NCBI RefSeq assembly: GCF_030409685.1
Contig: NZ_JAUFQJ010000002.1
Location: 496,001-560,000, forward strand
DNA: 64,000 nt
Direction of reading: 5' to 3'
Source of the DNA: Ferruginibacter paludis
GTDB taxonomy: Bacteria; Bacteroidota; Bacteroidia; Chitinophagales; Chitinophagaceae
A program made the position numbers and the translations under genes. This document shows positions 7,711-17,041 of the stretch, one piece after another. The notes beneath the pieces are model-generated. The model was not told where the DNA came from, ran no database searches, and worked only from the letters and a program-made list of their open reading frames with translations. The first letter of the stretch is position 1, and each line of letters begins with the position of its first letter.

Positions 7711-9258
7711 TCAGTTATTTCTTTTACCTGCAAACTTGCGTTTGAGTACATCCTGCACTGGAATATTTTCCAGTTTGCTTTCCAGCCATGAAATAATATC
7801 CAGGTAAATAAACGCCCTGGTTTCAAAACGGTTGTTCTGTAATTTCTTCAGCTTCACCAGTAATTTTTCCAATTCAGGTTTGATGGTTCTTACACTCAGT
7901 TGAAATGATTTCCGGATAAATTTAAAAATCTCTTCTTCTACCACACTGAGGTTTTGCATCTTCGACATAAAGCGGTAAACTGATTTTATCAGCGAATCCA
8001 GTATTTTATCGTTACCCAGTTCATAATGTGCAATGAGGTGCAGCAGGCGGCTGTAGCATTGCAGATCGGTACGCAGATCCACCTTCCAGTTAATGATTTT
8101 ATTTAAATAATCAATCGCTTTTTCATAATTGCCACTGCCAAAATAAAGACAGGCAATTTTGTAGTCAAACACCAGGATGCGGTGACGGTCCATATAAATT
8201 TCATACTCTTTTAACTTCGCTTCTATATCCGGTACCAACTGTAGGCCCTCGGTAAAACTTCCTTCCAGAAAATGCTTGTTAAGGGTAGAAATGGCCCGGT
8301 ACACAAAGCACTGTATGCGGTTATTGACATTATTGAGCACAATAGGACTTTCACAAAAAACTTCAAATTGTTCCAGCGTTTCTTCTAATTTTTTATGATT
8401 CGCCAAATCAAAATGGGATCCCATCAGGTTGTGCATGCCCTTTATATAGTGGCCTGTTTCAATGGCGATCATGCAAGGTTCCTTTTCAAAAAGATGAACC
8501 CATTTTTGCGTATACCGGTAATATTGCAAAAAATCCTGCCGGATGAAAGCGCTCCAACAAAAGCTTTGATACAAGTATAGTTTTTCGTAAAAGTGCTTGC
8601 ATTGTGAAGTCTTGTCACCGAGGTTATCTACAAAAAATTTTTGTACTGCTGCATCTTCTTCTTCATTGCGGCTGTGACCGTTCTGTATGTACCAGCTGTA
8701 CAGTTGCAGGGAAAGGTTGGATAACTCAGAGGTAAGGCTTAAACTCGTATTAACCACTACAGATTCTTTACTCAACTGCTCTGCCCGGTTTTGGATGCTA
8801 CGGGTTATGTAAAGCGACTCAATACTCTTTTCAAAAAATAATACTTGCTCCAGGTACGTAAACTGGTTATTGGCTTTAGCAAGGTCTTTGGTTTTATCCA
8901 GTACTTTCAAACTTTGATGGTACAGCCCTTTATTGTATAAAATGCGGGCATAATCCATCTGCTCGTTCAGCTGAATATCTATATTGGTTTCATCGTTTAT
9001 CAGCCGGAGGCTGCTCAAAATCTGTTTGTACAGGTGCGCCTTCATATTGCTCAGCTGCTGCTTCTTAATAGTTTCATTTTTTCTCAGCAACAACGCCTCA
9101 TCATATTCATCCATTTTATCAAGTGCATCAAACAGTTGAACGCTCTTTAATTCCTCGCCCGATGAATTGCGGTTGGCGTACAGTTTAAAGTTGCGTTTTT
9201 CGCTTTTTTCCAGCGACTTAATCAGTTGAAATAAGGTATCTGTACTCCTGTTGGGCAT
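7711..9258 (-). CDS. Large hypothetical protein, 515 aa, helical
   Basis: The product is 515 residues, almost entirely alpha-helical by composition, with repeated hydrophobic/charged heptads and TPR-like stretches such as ACLYFGSGNYEKAIDYLNKII and RILYNKGLYHQSLKVLDKTKDL. The N-terminus (FQLIKSLEKSEKRNFKLYANR) is basic. There is no signal peptide, transmembrane segment or catalytic motif. It is probably a cytoplasmic helical-repeat protein involved in protein-protein contacts. It is monocistronic, convergent with aroQ and divergent from leuA. I do not recognise a named family. Confidence 0.8.
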   Translation of the reverse strand: MPNRSTDTLFQLIKSLEKSEKRNFKLYANRNSSGEELKSVQLFDALDKMDEYDEALLLRKNETIKKQQLSNMKAHLYKQILSSLRLINDETNIDIQLNEQMDYARILYNKGLYHQSLKVLDKTKDLAKANNQFTYLEQVLFFEKSIESLYITRSIQNRAEQLSKESVVVNTSLSLTSELSNLSLQLYSWYIQNGHSRNEEEDAAVQKFFVDNLGDKTSQCKHFYEKLYLYQSFCWSAFIRQDFLQYYRYTQKWVHLFEKEPCMIAIETGHYIKGMHNLMGSHFDLANHKKLEETLEQFEVFCESPIVLNNVNNRIQCFVYRAISTLNKHFLEGSFTEGLQLVPDIEAKLKEYEIYMDRHRILVFDYKIACLYFGSGNYEKAIDYLNKIINWKVDLRTDLQCYSRLLHLIAHYELGNDKILDSLIKSVYRFMSKMQNLSVVEEEIFKFIRKSFQLSVRTIKPELEKLLVKLKKLQNNRFETRAFIYLDIISWLESKLENIPVQDVLKRKFAGKRNN

Positions 9259-9461
9259 CGTAATTTGATTTCTTTAAAACGCTTGCTGGTTGTGTATTTG
9301 ATGCGATAATGAGTGGTTTATGAAGCGTAAATAAGGCTCTATTATGTGAAAAATACACCACTATTAATGGTTATATTCGTAATTGAAGGTTAATAATTAT
9401 TTAATAGCTAACCCCATCAACAAAAATAATTAAACCAGATCGTAATAAATAACCTATTTCT

Positions 9462-10628
9462 ATGGCAGATAATAAGATACACATTTTCGATACCACGCTA
9501 CGCGACGGCGAGCAGGTACCAGGTTGCAAACTCAATACCAAAGAAAAAATTGAGCTGGCATTAAAGCTGGAAGAACTGGGTGTTGACATCATCGAAGCGG
9601 GTTTTCCTATCTCTTCTCCCGGCGATTTTAACTCGGTCAATGAGATATCGAAAATCATCAAAAACGCATCGGTCTGTGGCCTTACAAGAGCTGTTCAAAA
9701 AGACATTGAAGTTGCTGCTGAAGCATTAAAATACGCCGTCCGCCCAAGAATACACACCGGTATCGGAACCTCCGATTTGCACATCAAGGCAAAATTCAAT
9801 TCCACGCAAAGCGAAATTCTAGAAAGAGCCATTCAATGCGTAAAATGGGCGAAGAATTTTGTAGATGACGTTGAATTTTATGCAGAAGACGCCGGCCGTA
9901 CCGGCAACGAATACCTTGCAAGGGTAGTGGAAGCGGTCATCAGGGCAGGCGCCACGGTTGTAAATATTCCGGATACAACAGGTTATTGCCTGCCACACCA
10001 GTACGGAGAAAAAATAGCTTACCTCGTTAACAACGTTCCCAATATTGATAAAGCCATCATCTCCTGCCATTGCCACAATGATCTTGGCCTCGCCACTGCA
10101 AATTCTATAGCAGGTATTATCAATGGCGCAAGGCAAATTGAATGTACCATCAATGGCCTTGGCGAAAGAGCCGGCAACACTTCTCTTGAAGAAGTGGTGA
10201 TGATCATCAAGCAACACAAAGACATCGGTTTTTATACCAACATCAACGCAAAATTATTAAATCCATTGAGCCAGCAGGTGGCTGAAACCATGCGCATGCC
10301 GGTTCAGTGCAATAAAGCCATTGTGGGCAGCAATGCATTCTCTCATTCTTCGGGCATTCACCAGGATGGATTTTTAAAAGATGCATTGACTTACGAAATT
10401 ATCAACCCTGCTGAAGTTGGTGCTGAAGAATCAAAGATTGTATTAACCGCCCGCAGCGGCCGCAGTGCATTGGCACACCGTTTTCAAAAGCTGGGATACC
10501 AGTTCGACCGGAACGATATTGATGTGCTGTACAAAGAATTTTTGCTGGTTGCGGACAGTAAAAAAGAAGTGATGGAAGATGACCTGAACAAACTGGCAAA
10601 AGCGCATACTAAAGAGTTGACGGTATAA
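9462..10628 (+). CDS. leuA: 2-isopropylmalate synthase, short form
   Basis: The 388-residue protein has the HMGL-like TIM barrel: [13 protein letters not shown] (residues 9-21) supplies the catalytic Arg and metal Asp, and [15 protein letters not shown] (about 201-215) supplies the two metal-binding His. [16 protein letters not shown] is the family signature. It condenses 2-oxoisovalerate with acetyl-CoA, the first leucine-specific step. Classical LeuA is about 510 residues with a C-terminal leucine-binding regulatory domain; here the protein ends after the linker, so that feedback domain is missing. A homocitrate- or citramalate-synthase-like role is possible in principle but less likely beside leuB. 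Confidence 0.9.
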   Translation: MADNKIHIFDTTLRDGEQVPGCKLNTKEKIELALKLEELGVDIIEAGFPISSPGDFNSVNEISKIIKNASVCGLTRAVQKDIEVAAEALKYAVRPRIHTGIGTSDLHIKAKFNSTQSEILERAIQCVKWAKNFVDDVEFYAEDAGRTGNEYLARVVEAVIRAGATVVNIPDTTGYCLPHQYGEKIAYLVNNVPNIDKAIISCHCHNDLGLATANSIAGIINGARQIECTINGLGERAGNTSLEEVVMIIKQHKDIGFYTNINAKLLNPLSQQVAETMRMPVQCNKAIVGSNAFSHSSGIHQDGFLKDALTYEIINPAEVGAEESKIVLTARSGRSALAHRFQKLGYQFDRNDIDVLYKEFLLVADSKKEVMEDDLNKLAKAHTKELTV

Positions 10629-10817
10629 TTTTTTTAGCCGGGCAATTGTATTTCAATCTGGCTTCATTGGCGTCGCACTCTTGTACAATATAACAATTAG
10701 CAACTTGAATGACGTTTTATAAAAGACTGGTCAAACAGACAGTATAAAACACAACCCAATTACTACCCTGATAATCAAGAATATTAATCAGCATACAATT
10801 ATCCTCCGGGATAAAAA

Positions 10818-11933
10818 ATGAAAAAAAACATTGCAGTAATAACAGGTGATGGGATTGGCCCCGAAGTAACACAGCAGGCTGTAAAAGTACTAGATGCGGT
10901 TGCTGAACATTTTAAACACAGTTTTAATTACACTTACTGTTTAATGGGGGCCGTAGCTATTGATGAAACGGGCGACCCGCTACCAGACATTACTGTTGAA
11001 GTTTGCCTGGCAAGTGATGCCATTTTGTTTGGCGCTATTGGTCATCCAAAATACGACAATGATCCAACCGCTAAAGTAAGACCTGAACAGGGTTTGCTGA
11101 AGCTGAGAAAATCGTTGCAGTTGTTTGCAAACATTCGCCCGGTAACAACTTATCCATCACTGCATCATTTATCTCCTTTAAAAAGTAAATACATCGAAGG
11201 AGTAGATTTCGTCATCTTTCGTGAATTGACTGGCGGTATTTATTTTGGCGAAAAGAAAACCAATGAAGAGCAAACATGGGCATCTGACGATTGCAGTTAT
11301 ACCAAAGAAGAAGTAGAACGCATCGCACACCTTGCCTTTCAGTCGGCACAAAAAAGAAGAAAAAAATTAACCCTGATAGATAAAGCCAATGTGCTGGAAA
11401 CATCCAGGCTTTGGCGCAAAGTAGTAAAAGAAATAGCACCGCAATACAAAGATGTAAAGCTTGAATTTTTGTTTGTAGATAATGCGGCCATGCAGATTGT
11501 ATTAAACCCAAAACAGTTTGATGTGATTTTAACGGACAATTTGTTTGGCGATATTTTAAGTGATGAAGCCAGTGTAATTACAGGATCGCTGGGCTTACTG
11601 CCATCTGCATCCATTGGTAATTCAAATGCTTTGTTTGAGCCAATTCATGGTTCATATTCAAAAGCAACCGGTAAAGATATTGCCAATCCCCTGGGTGCGG
11701 TTTTATCAGTAGCCATGATGCTGGATTATTTTAATTTAAAGGAAGAAGCCCAGCTGGTAAGGGATGCAGTAGAATGGACCATCAAAAGTTTATTTGTATC
11801 AAAAGATATTGACCCGGTAAATTTTTATTTCACCTCCACCATCGGTGAACTCATCAGCGAGTATATCAGTGGAAGAATAAGTGGCAGGGTGAATAAAGAA
11901 AATATAGAATTAAGGAAGTCAACAATTATATAA
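10818..11933 (+). CDS. leuB: 3-isopropylmalate dehydrogenase
   Basis: The 371-residue protein is a beta-decarboxylating dehydrogenase: ITGDGIGPEVTQQAVKVL at the N-terminus, FVIFRELTGGIYFGEK with the substrate-binding Arg, the catalytic Lys in LTLIDKANVLETSRLWR, and metal-binding Asp residues in LTDNLFGDILSDEAS. GLLPSASIG and EPIHGSYSKATGKDIANP bind NAD. It oxidises and decarboxylates 3-isopropylmalate. It follows leuA after 189 bases; the isomerase genes leuC and leuD that act between LeuA and LeuB are not here or elsewhere in the window. Confidence 0.96.
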   Translation: MKKNIAVITGDGIGPEVTQQAVKVLDAVAEHFKHSFNYTYCLMGAVAIDETGDPLPDITVEVCLASDAILFGAIGHPKYDNDPTAKVRPEQGLLKLRKSLQLFANIRPVTTYPSLHHLSPLKSKYIEGVDFVIFRELTGGIYFGEKKTNEEQTWASDDCSYTKEEVERIAHLAFQSAQKRRKKLTLIDKANVLETSRLWRKVVKEIAPQYKDVKLEFLFVDNAAMQIVLNPKQFDVILTDNLFGDILSDEASVITGSLGLLPSASIGNSNALFEPIHGSYSKATGKDIANPLGAVLSVAMMLDYFNLKEEAQLVRDAVEWTIKSLFVSKDIDPVNFYFTSTIGELISEYISGRISGRVNKENIELRKSTII

Positions 11934-11971
11934 GGGAAGCAGTAAAAAGTGCCGCTTCTACAAAAAAGTTC

Positions 11972-12002
11972 TTTGTTTTTATAAATCGCTTGGGTATATT
12001 TG
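11972..12002 (+). promoter_or_regulatory. Promoter of the ilv leader/operon
   Basis: TTTG (11972-11975) and TATATTTG (11995-12002) are separated by 19 bases. This is a full match to the Bacteroidota TTTG-N19-TAnnTTTG promoter. Transcription would begin near 12009, about 11 bases before the leader peptide start. Confidence 0.8.
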
Positions 12003-12019
12003 CTGTACAACGCTTCATT

Positions 12020-12127
12020 ATGTTCGCAGCAAATTTATTTAATGGCTTTAAAAATACCTCCGTAGTTATTACGCTGGTCTTGGTCATTATTATACCCGTA
12101 GCAAATGGAGCAGGATTTAATATATAG
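12020..12127 (+). CDS. ilv operon leader peptide (attenuator), 35 aa
   Basis: An ATG just downstream of a consensus promoter opens 35 codons ending in TAG. Residues 15-27 read VVITLVLVIIIPV: 11 of 13 are Val, Ile or Leu. This closely resembles the control-codon run of the E. coli ilvGMEDA leader, which contains VVISVVVIIIP. A terminator hairpin begins 18 bases after the stop, and ilvD starts 42 bases after that. The expected role is to sense charged branched-chain tRNAs: slow translation of the run would prevent the terminator from forming. I could not identify a clear antiterminator partner by eye, apart from a weak GGAG (about 12107) to CTCC pairing. No homologue outside this mechanism is suggested. 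Confidence 0.8.
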   Translation: MFAANLFNGFKNTSVVITLVLVIIIPVANGAGFNI

Positions 12128-12144
12128 TATCATCAACTAATTAT

Positions 12145-12182
12145 AAAAAAAACCCGCCTCCAAAAAAGAGACGGGTTTTTTT
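12145..12182 (+). terminator. Attenuator terminator between the leader peptide and ilvD
   Basis: AAAAAAAACCCG-C-CTC pairs with GAG-A-CGGGTTTTTTT across a 7-base loop, with one C/A mismatch, and the T-run ends at 12182. It lies between a promoter with a leader peptide and ilvD, 42 bases before the ilvD start, where a conditional terminator is expected. Confidence 0.85.
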
Positions 12183-12223
12183 ATTGTTCAACAATTATCA
12201 CCATTAATTTTCAGCACAACAAA

Positions 12224-13903
12224 ATGGAATTAAATAAGTACAGTAAAACCATTACACAGGATGCAACACAGCCTGCGGCACAAGCCATGTTTTATGGCAT
12301 CGGATTAACAGAACAGGATTTGGCAAAGGCACAGGTAGGTGTCGTAAGCATGGGCTATGACGGCAACACCTGTAACATGCACCTGAACGACCTGGCGAAA
12401 CTGGTAAAAGAGGGTGTCTGGGATAATGACATGGTGGGACTTATTTTTAATACCATCGGTGTAAGTGATGGCATGAGTAATGGAACAGACGGTATGCGGT
12501 ATTCGCTGATCAGTCGTGATATTATTGCCGATTCAATTGAAACAGTTTGTGGCGCACAATATTATGATGCATTGATAGCAATACCTGGTTGCGATAAAAA
12601 TATGCCTGGTTCCATCATGGCAATGGGAAGATTAAACCGCCCGTCCATTATGGTGTACGGAGGTTCCATTGCTCCCGGTCATTACAAAGGTCAGGACCTG
12701 AATATTGTTTCGGCCTTTGAAGCGCTCGGACAAAAGATAGCAGGCAAATTAGATGAAGGTGATTTTAAAGGTATCGTGATGAACAGCTGCCCCGGTGCAG
12801 GCGCATGCGGTGGTATGTACACAGCCAACACCATGAGCAGTGCCATCGAAGCAATGGGCATGAGTTTACCTTATTCATCTTCTAACCCGGCCTTAAGCGA
12901 AGCAAAAAAGAAAGAGTGCCTGGATGCAGGTAAAGCCATACGCAACCTGATGGAAAAAGATATCAAACCTTCAGATATCATGACCAGGAAAGCATTTGAA
13001 AATGCCGTAACTGTTATCATGGCGCTTGGTGGTAGCACCAACGCGGTATTGCATTTCATCGCCATCGCAAAAAGTGTGGACGTCGTTTTTACGCAGGATG
13101 ATTTTCAGCTGATCAGTGATAAAGTGCCGGTGCTGGCTGATTTAAAACCAAGTGGCAAATATTTGATGGAAGACCTGCATAATATCGGAGGTGTTCCGGC
13201 GGTGATGAAATACTTATTAAAAGTGGGCATGTTACACGGTGACTGCTTAACCGTAACCGGTAAAACGATTGCTGAAAATTTGGCGGATGTGCCGGATCTT
13301 GATTTCGATTCACAAAAAATTATCTTCCCGGTAACCAACCCCATCAAATCAACCGGGCACTTACAAATATTGTTTGGCAACCTGGCGGTAAAAGGAAGCG
13401 TTGCAAAAATCAGTGGTAAAGAAGGCGAATTATTTGAAGGACCTGCAAGGGTTTTCAATGGTGAGTTCGAATTAATAAGCGGTATCAACTCCGGTAAAAT
13501 AAAAGCAGGAGATGTTGTAGTGATAACACATGTTGGCCCCAAAGGCGCACCGGGTATGCCCGAAATGCTGAAGCCTACATCTGCTATTATAGGTGCAGGC
13601 TTAGGTAAAAGCGTAGCCCTTATCACTGATGGAAGATTCAGTGGTGGCACGCACGGTTTTGTGGTAGGTCACATCACACCTGAAGCATTTGAAGGCGGCC
13701 TGATTGGCCTGGTAAAAGATGATGACATCATTGAAATCAATGTGGCTACAAAAGCAATTACATTAAAAGTAAGTGAAGAAGAAATAGCAGCAAGAAAAGC
13801 TGCCTGGACAAAGCCAGCTTTGAAAGCTACCAAGGGAATTTTATTCAAATATGCAACCTATGTAAAAGATGCATCCGAAGGTTGTGTAACGGATGAAGCA
13901 TAA
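12224..13903 (+). CDS. ilvD: Dihydroxy-acid dehydratase
   Basis: The 559-residue protein is of typical length. Iron-sulphur cluster ligands are visible as Cys50 ([10 protein letters not shown]), the Cys in [14 protein letters not shown] (about 120) and the Cys in [18 protein letters not shown] (about 190). [22 protein letters not shown] is the conserved substrate region. It dehydrates dihydroxy-isovalerate and dihydroxy-methylvalerate to the keto acids for valine/leucine and isoleucine. It is the first enzyme gene after the leader peptide and attenuator, so its expression, and probably that of the downstream ilv genes, should follow branched-chain amino acid supply. Confidence 0.97.
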   Translation: MELNKYSKTITQDATQPAAQAMFYGIGLTEQDLAKAQVGVVSMGYDGNTCNMHLNDLAKLVKEGVWDNDMVGLIFNTIGVSDGMSNGTDGMRYSLISRDIIADSIETVCGAQYYDALIAIPGCDKNMPGSIMAMGRLNRPSIMVYGGSIAPGHYKGQDLNIVSAFEALGQKIAGKLDEGDFKGIVMNSCPGAGACGGMYTANTMSSAIEAMGMSLPYSSSNPALSEAKKKECLDAGKAIRNLMEKDIKPSDIMTRKAFENAVTVIMALGGSTNAVLHFIAIAKSVDVVFTQDDFQLISDKVPVLADLKPSGKYLMEDLHNIGGVPAVMKYLLKVGMLHGDCLTVTGKTIAENLADVPDLDFDSQKIIFPVTNPIKSTGHLQILFGNLAVKGSVAKISGKEGELFEGPARVFNGEFELISGINSGKIKAGDVVVITHVGPKGAPGMPEMLKPTSAIIGAGLGKSVALITDGRFSGGTHGFVVGHITPEAFEGGLIGLVKDDDIIEINVATKAITLKVSEEEIAARKAAWTKPALKATKGILFKYATYVKDASEGCVTDEA

Positions 13904-13962
13904 AACTTAATCAGTAAAAAATAACAAACCTATTACCTGTAAGAAAATTAAATTATTGAACA

Positions 13963-15735
13963 ATGCAAACATCAGGCATCATAGAAAAAACAGCGCCCGC
14001 CGATAAGGCAGCGGTTGCTGAAACATTACCGTTGAAAGCGGAAACTGCTGCTATCAGTGGATCACAAGCCGTGCTGGAAGCTTTCGTCGCGGAAGGTGTA
14101 GACACCATATTTGGATACCCCGGCGGTGCCATCATGCCCATCTATGATGCTTTGTATGATTACCATGATAAATTAAAACACATATTGGTCCGCCACGAAC
14201 AGGGCGGCATTCACGCAGGCCAGGGCTATGCAAGAGCTTCCGGAAAAACCGGGGTTGTTTTTGCAACAAGTGGTCCGGGTGCTACCAACCTGGTAACAGG
14301 TTTGGCAGATGCGATGATCGACAGCACACCCCTGGTTTGCATCACCGGCCAGGTATATGCACACTTGCTTGGCACAGATGCTTTCCAGGAAGTAGATGTA
14401 ATTAATATTACCACGCCGGTTACCAAATGGAACTACCAGGTAACGGACGCAACTGAAATACCAGCCGTATTAGCAAAAGCTTTTTACATAGCCGGAACAG
14501 GCAGGCCTGGACCAGTTTTGATTGACATTACCAAGAATGCGCAACTGCAAAAATTTGATTACGAAGGCTACACAAAATGTACGCACATCCGCAGTTACCG
14601 GCCTAAGCCAATTGTTAGAAAAGAATATGTGGAAGAAGCCGCGAAACTGATCAACGAAGCAAAAAAACCTTTTGTACTTTTTGGTCAGGGGGTGATATTA
14701 GGCAAGGCGGAAAAAGAATTCAAGGCATTTATTGAGAAGGGCGGATTGCCCGCTGCGTGGACTTTGCTTGGCTTAAGTGCGTTGCCAACTGATCATCCGC
14801 AGAACGTGGGTATGCTGGGTATGCATGGTAATTATGGCCCGAATGTTTTAACCAATGAATGCGATGTTCTGATTGCAGTAGGTATGCGTTTTGACGACAG
14901 GGTAACCGGCCGTTTGGATAAATATGCCAAGCAAGCCAAAGTAATTCACCTGGATATTGATCCAGCAGAGATTGATAAAAATGTAAAATCAGCCGTACCT
15001 GTCTGGGGCGATTGTAAAGAAACATTGCCCTTGCTTACATCACTGATAGAAGCAAAACAATATCCGGAATGGATGGCGAAATTTAAAGAGTTTACGCAAA
15101 AGGAAATAGACGTTGTTATTAAAGATGAACTTAACCCAACAAGTGATGAATTAACCATGGGTGAAGTAATTAAAATACTCAACGAAATTACTGAAGGCAA
15201 TGCCATCATCGTAACAGACGTTGGTCAGCATCAGATGGTTACCTGCCGCTATGCAAAGTTCAACCAGACAAAGAGCAATGTCACTTCCGGGGGTGCCGGT
15301 ACGATGGGCTTCGCCTTGCCTGCGGCAATTGGTGCGAAATTCGGCGCTCCACACCGCACCGTTGTAGCGATCATTGGTGACGGTGGTGTACAAATGACCA
15401 TACAGGAACTGGGTACAATTATGCAGACTGGTACGGACGTGAAAATATTAATTCTTAACAACCAGTTTTTGGGTATGGTGCGGCAATGGCAACAGTTGTT
15501 TCATGATAAAAGATATTCTTTCGTAGATATTGAAAGTCCTGATTATGTGCAGGTGGCCAAAGGGTACCGCATAGAAGGGCAACGCGTTACTGAAAGGGAA
15601 AACCTCAAAGCGGCTGTAAAAGCGATGCTTGAGCATAACGGAGCCTACTTGCTGGAAGTTATGGTTGGCAAGGAAAATAATGTATTCCCGATGGTGCCCC
15701 AGGGTTGCAGCGTTGCAGAAATAAGATTAAGTTAA
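13963..15735 (+). CDS. ilvB: Acetolactate synthase large (catalytic) subunit
   Basis: The 590-residue protein is a thiamine-diphosphate enzyme. Its catalytic Glu79 is in LVRHEQGGIHAGQGYARAS, preceded by the GYPGGAIMPIYDAL motif. The C-terminal ThDP/Mg site is IIGDGGVQMTIQELGTI with LILNNQFLGMVRQWQ. It joins two pyruvates, or pyruvate and 2-oxobutyrate, into acetohydroxy acids. About 30 N-terminal residues, rich in Ala, Glu and Lys, precede the domain and are probably disordered. It is 59 bases after ilvD. The regulatory subunit ilvN is normally adjacent, but here two unrelated genes intervene. Confidence 0.97.
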   Translation: MQTSGIIEKTAPADKAAVAETLPLKAETAAISGSQAVLEAFVAEGVDTIFGYPGGAIMPIYDALYDYHDKLKHILVRHEQGGIHAGQGYARASGKTGVVFATSGPGATNLVTGLADAMIDSTPLVCITGQVYAHLLGTDAFQEVDVINITTPVTKWNYQVTDATEIPAVLAKAFYIAGTGRPGPVLIDITKNAQLQKFDYEGYTKCTHIRSYRPKPIVRKEYVEEAAKLINEAKKPFVLFGQGVILGKAEKEFKAFIEKGGLPAAWTLLGLSALPTDHPQNVGMLGMHGNYGPNVLTNECDVLIAVGMRFDDRVTGRLDKYAKQAKVIHLDIDPAEIDKNVKSAVPVWGDCKETLPLLTSLIEAKQYPEWMAKFKEFTQKEIDVVIKDELNPTSDELTMGEVIKILNEITEGNAIIVTDVGQHQMVTCRYAKFNQTKSNVTSGGAGTMGFALPAAIGAKFGAPHRTVVAIIGDGGVQMTIQELGTIMQTGTDVKILILNNQFLGMVRQWQQLFHDKRYSFVDIESPDYVQVAKGYRIEGQRVTERENLKAAVKAMLEHNGAYLLEVMVGKENNVFPMVPQGCSVAEIRLS

Positions 15736-15756
15736 GCAAATAAAAATAATAATGTA

Positions 15757-16230
15757 ATGGTAATAGAAAAAGATAAATGTATTGATACAATACTGGCTTC
15801 AAGAAATTTATTTCTGAAGCTGATGGATGGTTTAACTATAGAACAACTCAACCAGGTACCCGAAGGATTTAACAACAATATCATCTGGAATTTTGGGCAC
15901 GTTATTGTAAGCCAGCAAATACTTTGTTATAAGTTGGCAGGATTGCCAATGAAGATCGATGCATCTTATGTAGCTAAATATTCAAAGGGCACAAAACCTG
16001 AAACATTTTTGGACGAAAAGGAGCTTGAATTTTTAAAAGGCCAGTCTATTGGATTAATCAATGAATTAGTTGCAGACATAGAAAAAAACATTTTTACAAG
16101 CTACAATAACTACACTACTAGTTTTAACGTGGAGTTGAATAGTGTTGACGATGCTGTTAAATTTATTACCATGCACGAAGGATTGCATTTGGGATATGCG
16201 ATGGCACTTAAAAGAATTGTAAACAGATAA
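15757..16230 (+). CDS. DinB-family (four-helix-bundle) protein
   Basis: The 157-residue protein fits the DinB/YfiT-like fold: four helices with a three-histidine metal site, His in IIWNFGHVIVSQQ (about 48) and two in TMHEGLHLGYAMAL (about 140 and 144). The segment MDGLTIEQLNQVPEGFNNNIIWN is typical of the DinB_2 group. Members include thiol-dependent transferases and proteins of unknown role. It begins 21 bases after ilvB and its stop overlaps the start of the methyltransferase gene by one base, so the pair is translationally coupled. Its presence inside the ilv row is unexplained. Confidence 0.8.
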   Translation: MVIEKDKCIDTILASRNLFLKLMDGLTIEQLNQVPEGFNNNIIWNFGHVIVSQQILCYKLAGLPMKIDASYVAKYSKGTKPETFLDEKELEFLKGQSIGLINELVADIEKNIFTSYNNYTTSFNVELNSVDDAVKFITMHEGLHLGYAMALKRIVNR

Positions 16231-17003
16231 TGAATACCGCAACAGTACATACTAACTGGAATCCTCATCTGTATGATGACAAGCATTCTTTTGTATTTAA
16301 ATACGGAGAAGGCCTGGTAGATCTTTTAAATCCACAGGCGGGTGAACGTATTTTGGATTTAGGTTGTGGCACAGGTTATCTTACAAGTGTGATAGCTGCG
16401 GCTGGTGCTACGGTTACAGGTATTGATAATTCTTTGGAAATGATTACAAAGGCCAAAGCACAATACCCTGAGCTGGCGTTTAAAGTGCAGTCTGCCACGG
16501 AGTTTTATTTTGACCAACACTTTGATGCGATCTTTTCAAATGCAGTGCTGCATTGGGTGTTGCAAAAAGAAATGGCCATTGATTGCATGTACCGCAATTT
16601 AAAAAGAAGCGGCAGAATTGTACTTGAATTTGGTGGAAAACAGAATGTGGCCAAAATTGTAACCGCTTTACAAAACAGTTTGATAAGCTATGGTTTTCCT
16701 GAAAATGCAGCAATCCCTTTATGGTATTTTCCTTCGGTAAGTGAATATACCAGCCTGCTTGAAAAGCGTGGTTTTCGTGTTACTTATGCAGCACATTTTA
16801 ACCGTGATACAAAACTGGCTGATACACAAAATGGTATTAAAGATTGGGTCCGTATGTTCGGAAGTTCTTTCTTAAAAGGAATTGACGAACCAACAATCGA
16901 AACGATATTAGATGAAGTGCAGGCAGCGCTTAAGCCAACCCAGTTTAAAAATGGAGACTGGTATGCCGATTATAAAAGACTAAGAATAATTGCAATAAAA
17001 TAA
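16230..17003 (+). CDS. SAM-dependent methyltransferase (trans-aconitate methyltransferase-like)
   Basis: The 257-residue protein is a class I methyltransferase: ILDLGCGTGYLTSVIAAAGATVTGID gives motif I and the acidic SAM-binding residue, and FDAIFSNAVLHWVLQKE gives motif IV. The HWV segment resembles trans-aconitate 2-methyltransferases, but the substrate cannot be read from sequence. Its ATG overlaps the stop of the DinB-like gene (TAATG). It separates ilvB from ilvN. It may simply ride in the operon; no link to branched-chain synthesis is evident. Confidence 0.85.
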   Translation: MNTATVHTNWNPHLYDDKHSFVFKYGEGLVDLLNPQAGERILDLGCGTGYLTSVIAAAGATVTGIDNSLEMITKAKAQYPELAFKVQSATEFYFDQHFDAIFSNAVLHWVLQKEMAIDCMYRNLKRSGRIVLEFGGKQNVAKIVTALQNSLISYGFPENAAIPLWYFPSVSEYTSLLEKRGFRVTYAAHFNRDTKLADTQNGIKDWVRMFGSSFLKGIDEPTIETILDEVQAALKPTQFKNGDWYADYKRLRIIAIK

Positions 17004-17041
17004 ATTTTTCATCATCCGGTCAACACCGCAACAGGATAAAT

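Noticed and set aside
9367..9393. Eight-codon frame MVIFVIEG upstream of leuA, considered as a leucine or branched-chain leader
   Set aside because: It is very short, has no Leu codons, and is not followed by a terminator or preceded by a convincing promoter.
10709..10747. Short frame MTFYKRLVKQTV before leuB, considered as a leader peptide
   Set aside because: It has no run of leucine codons and no attenuator-like hairpin follows.
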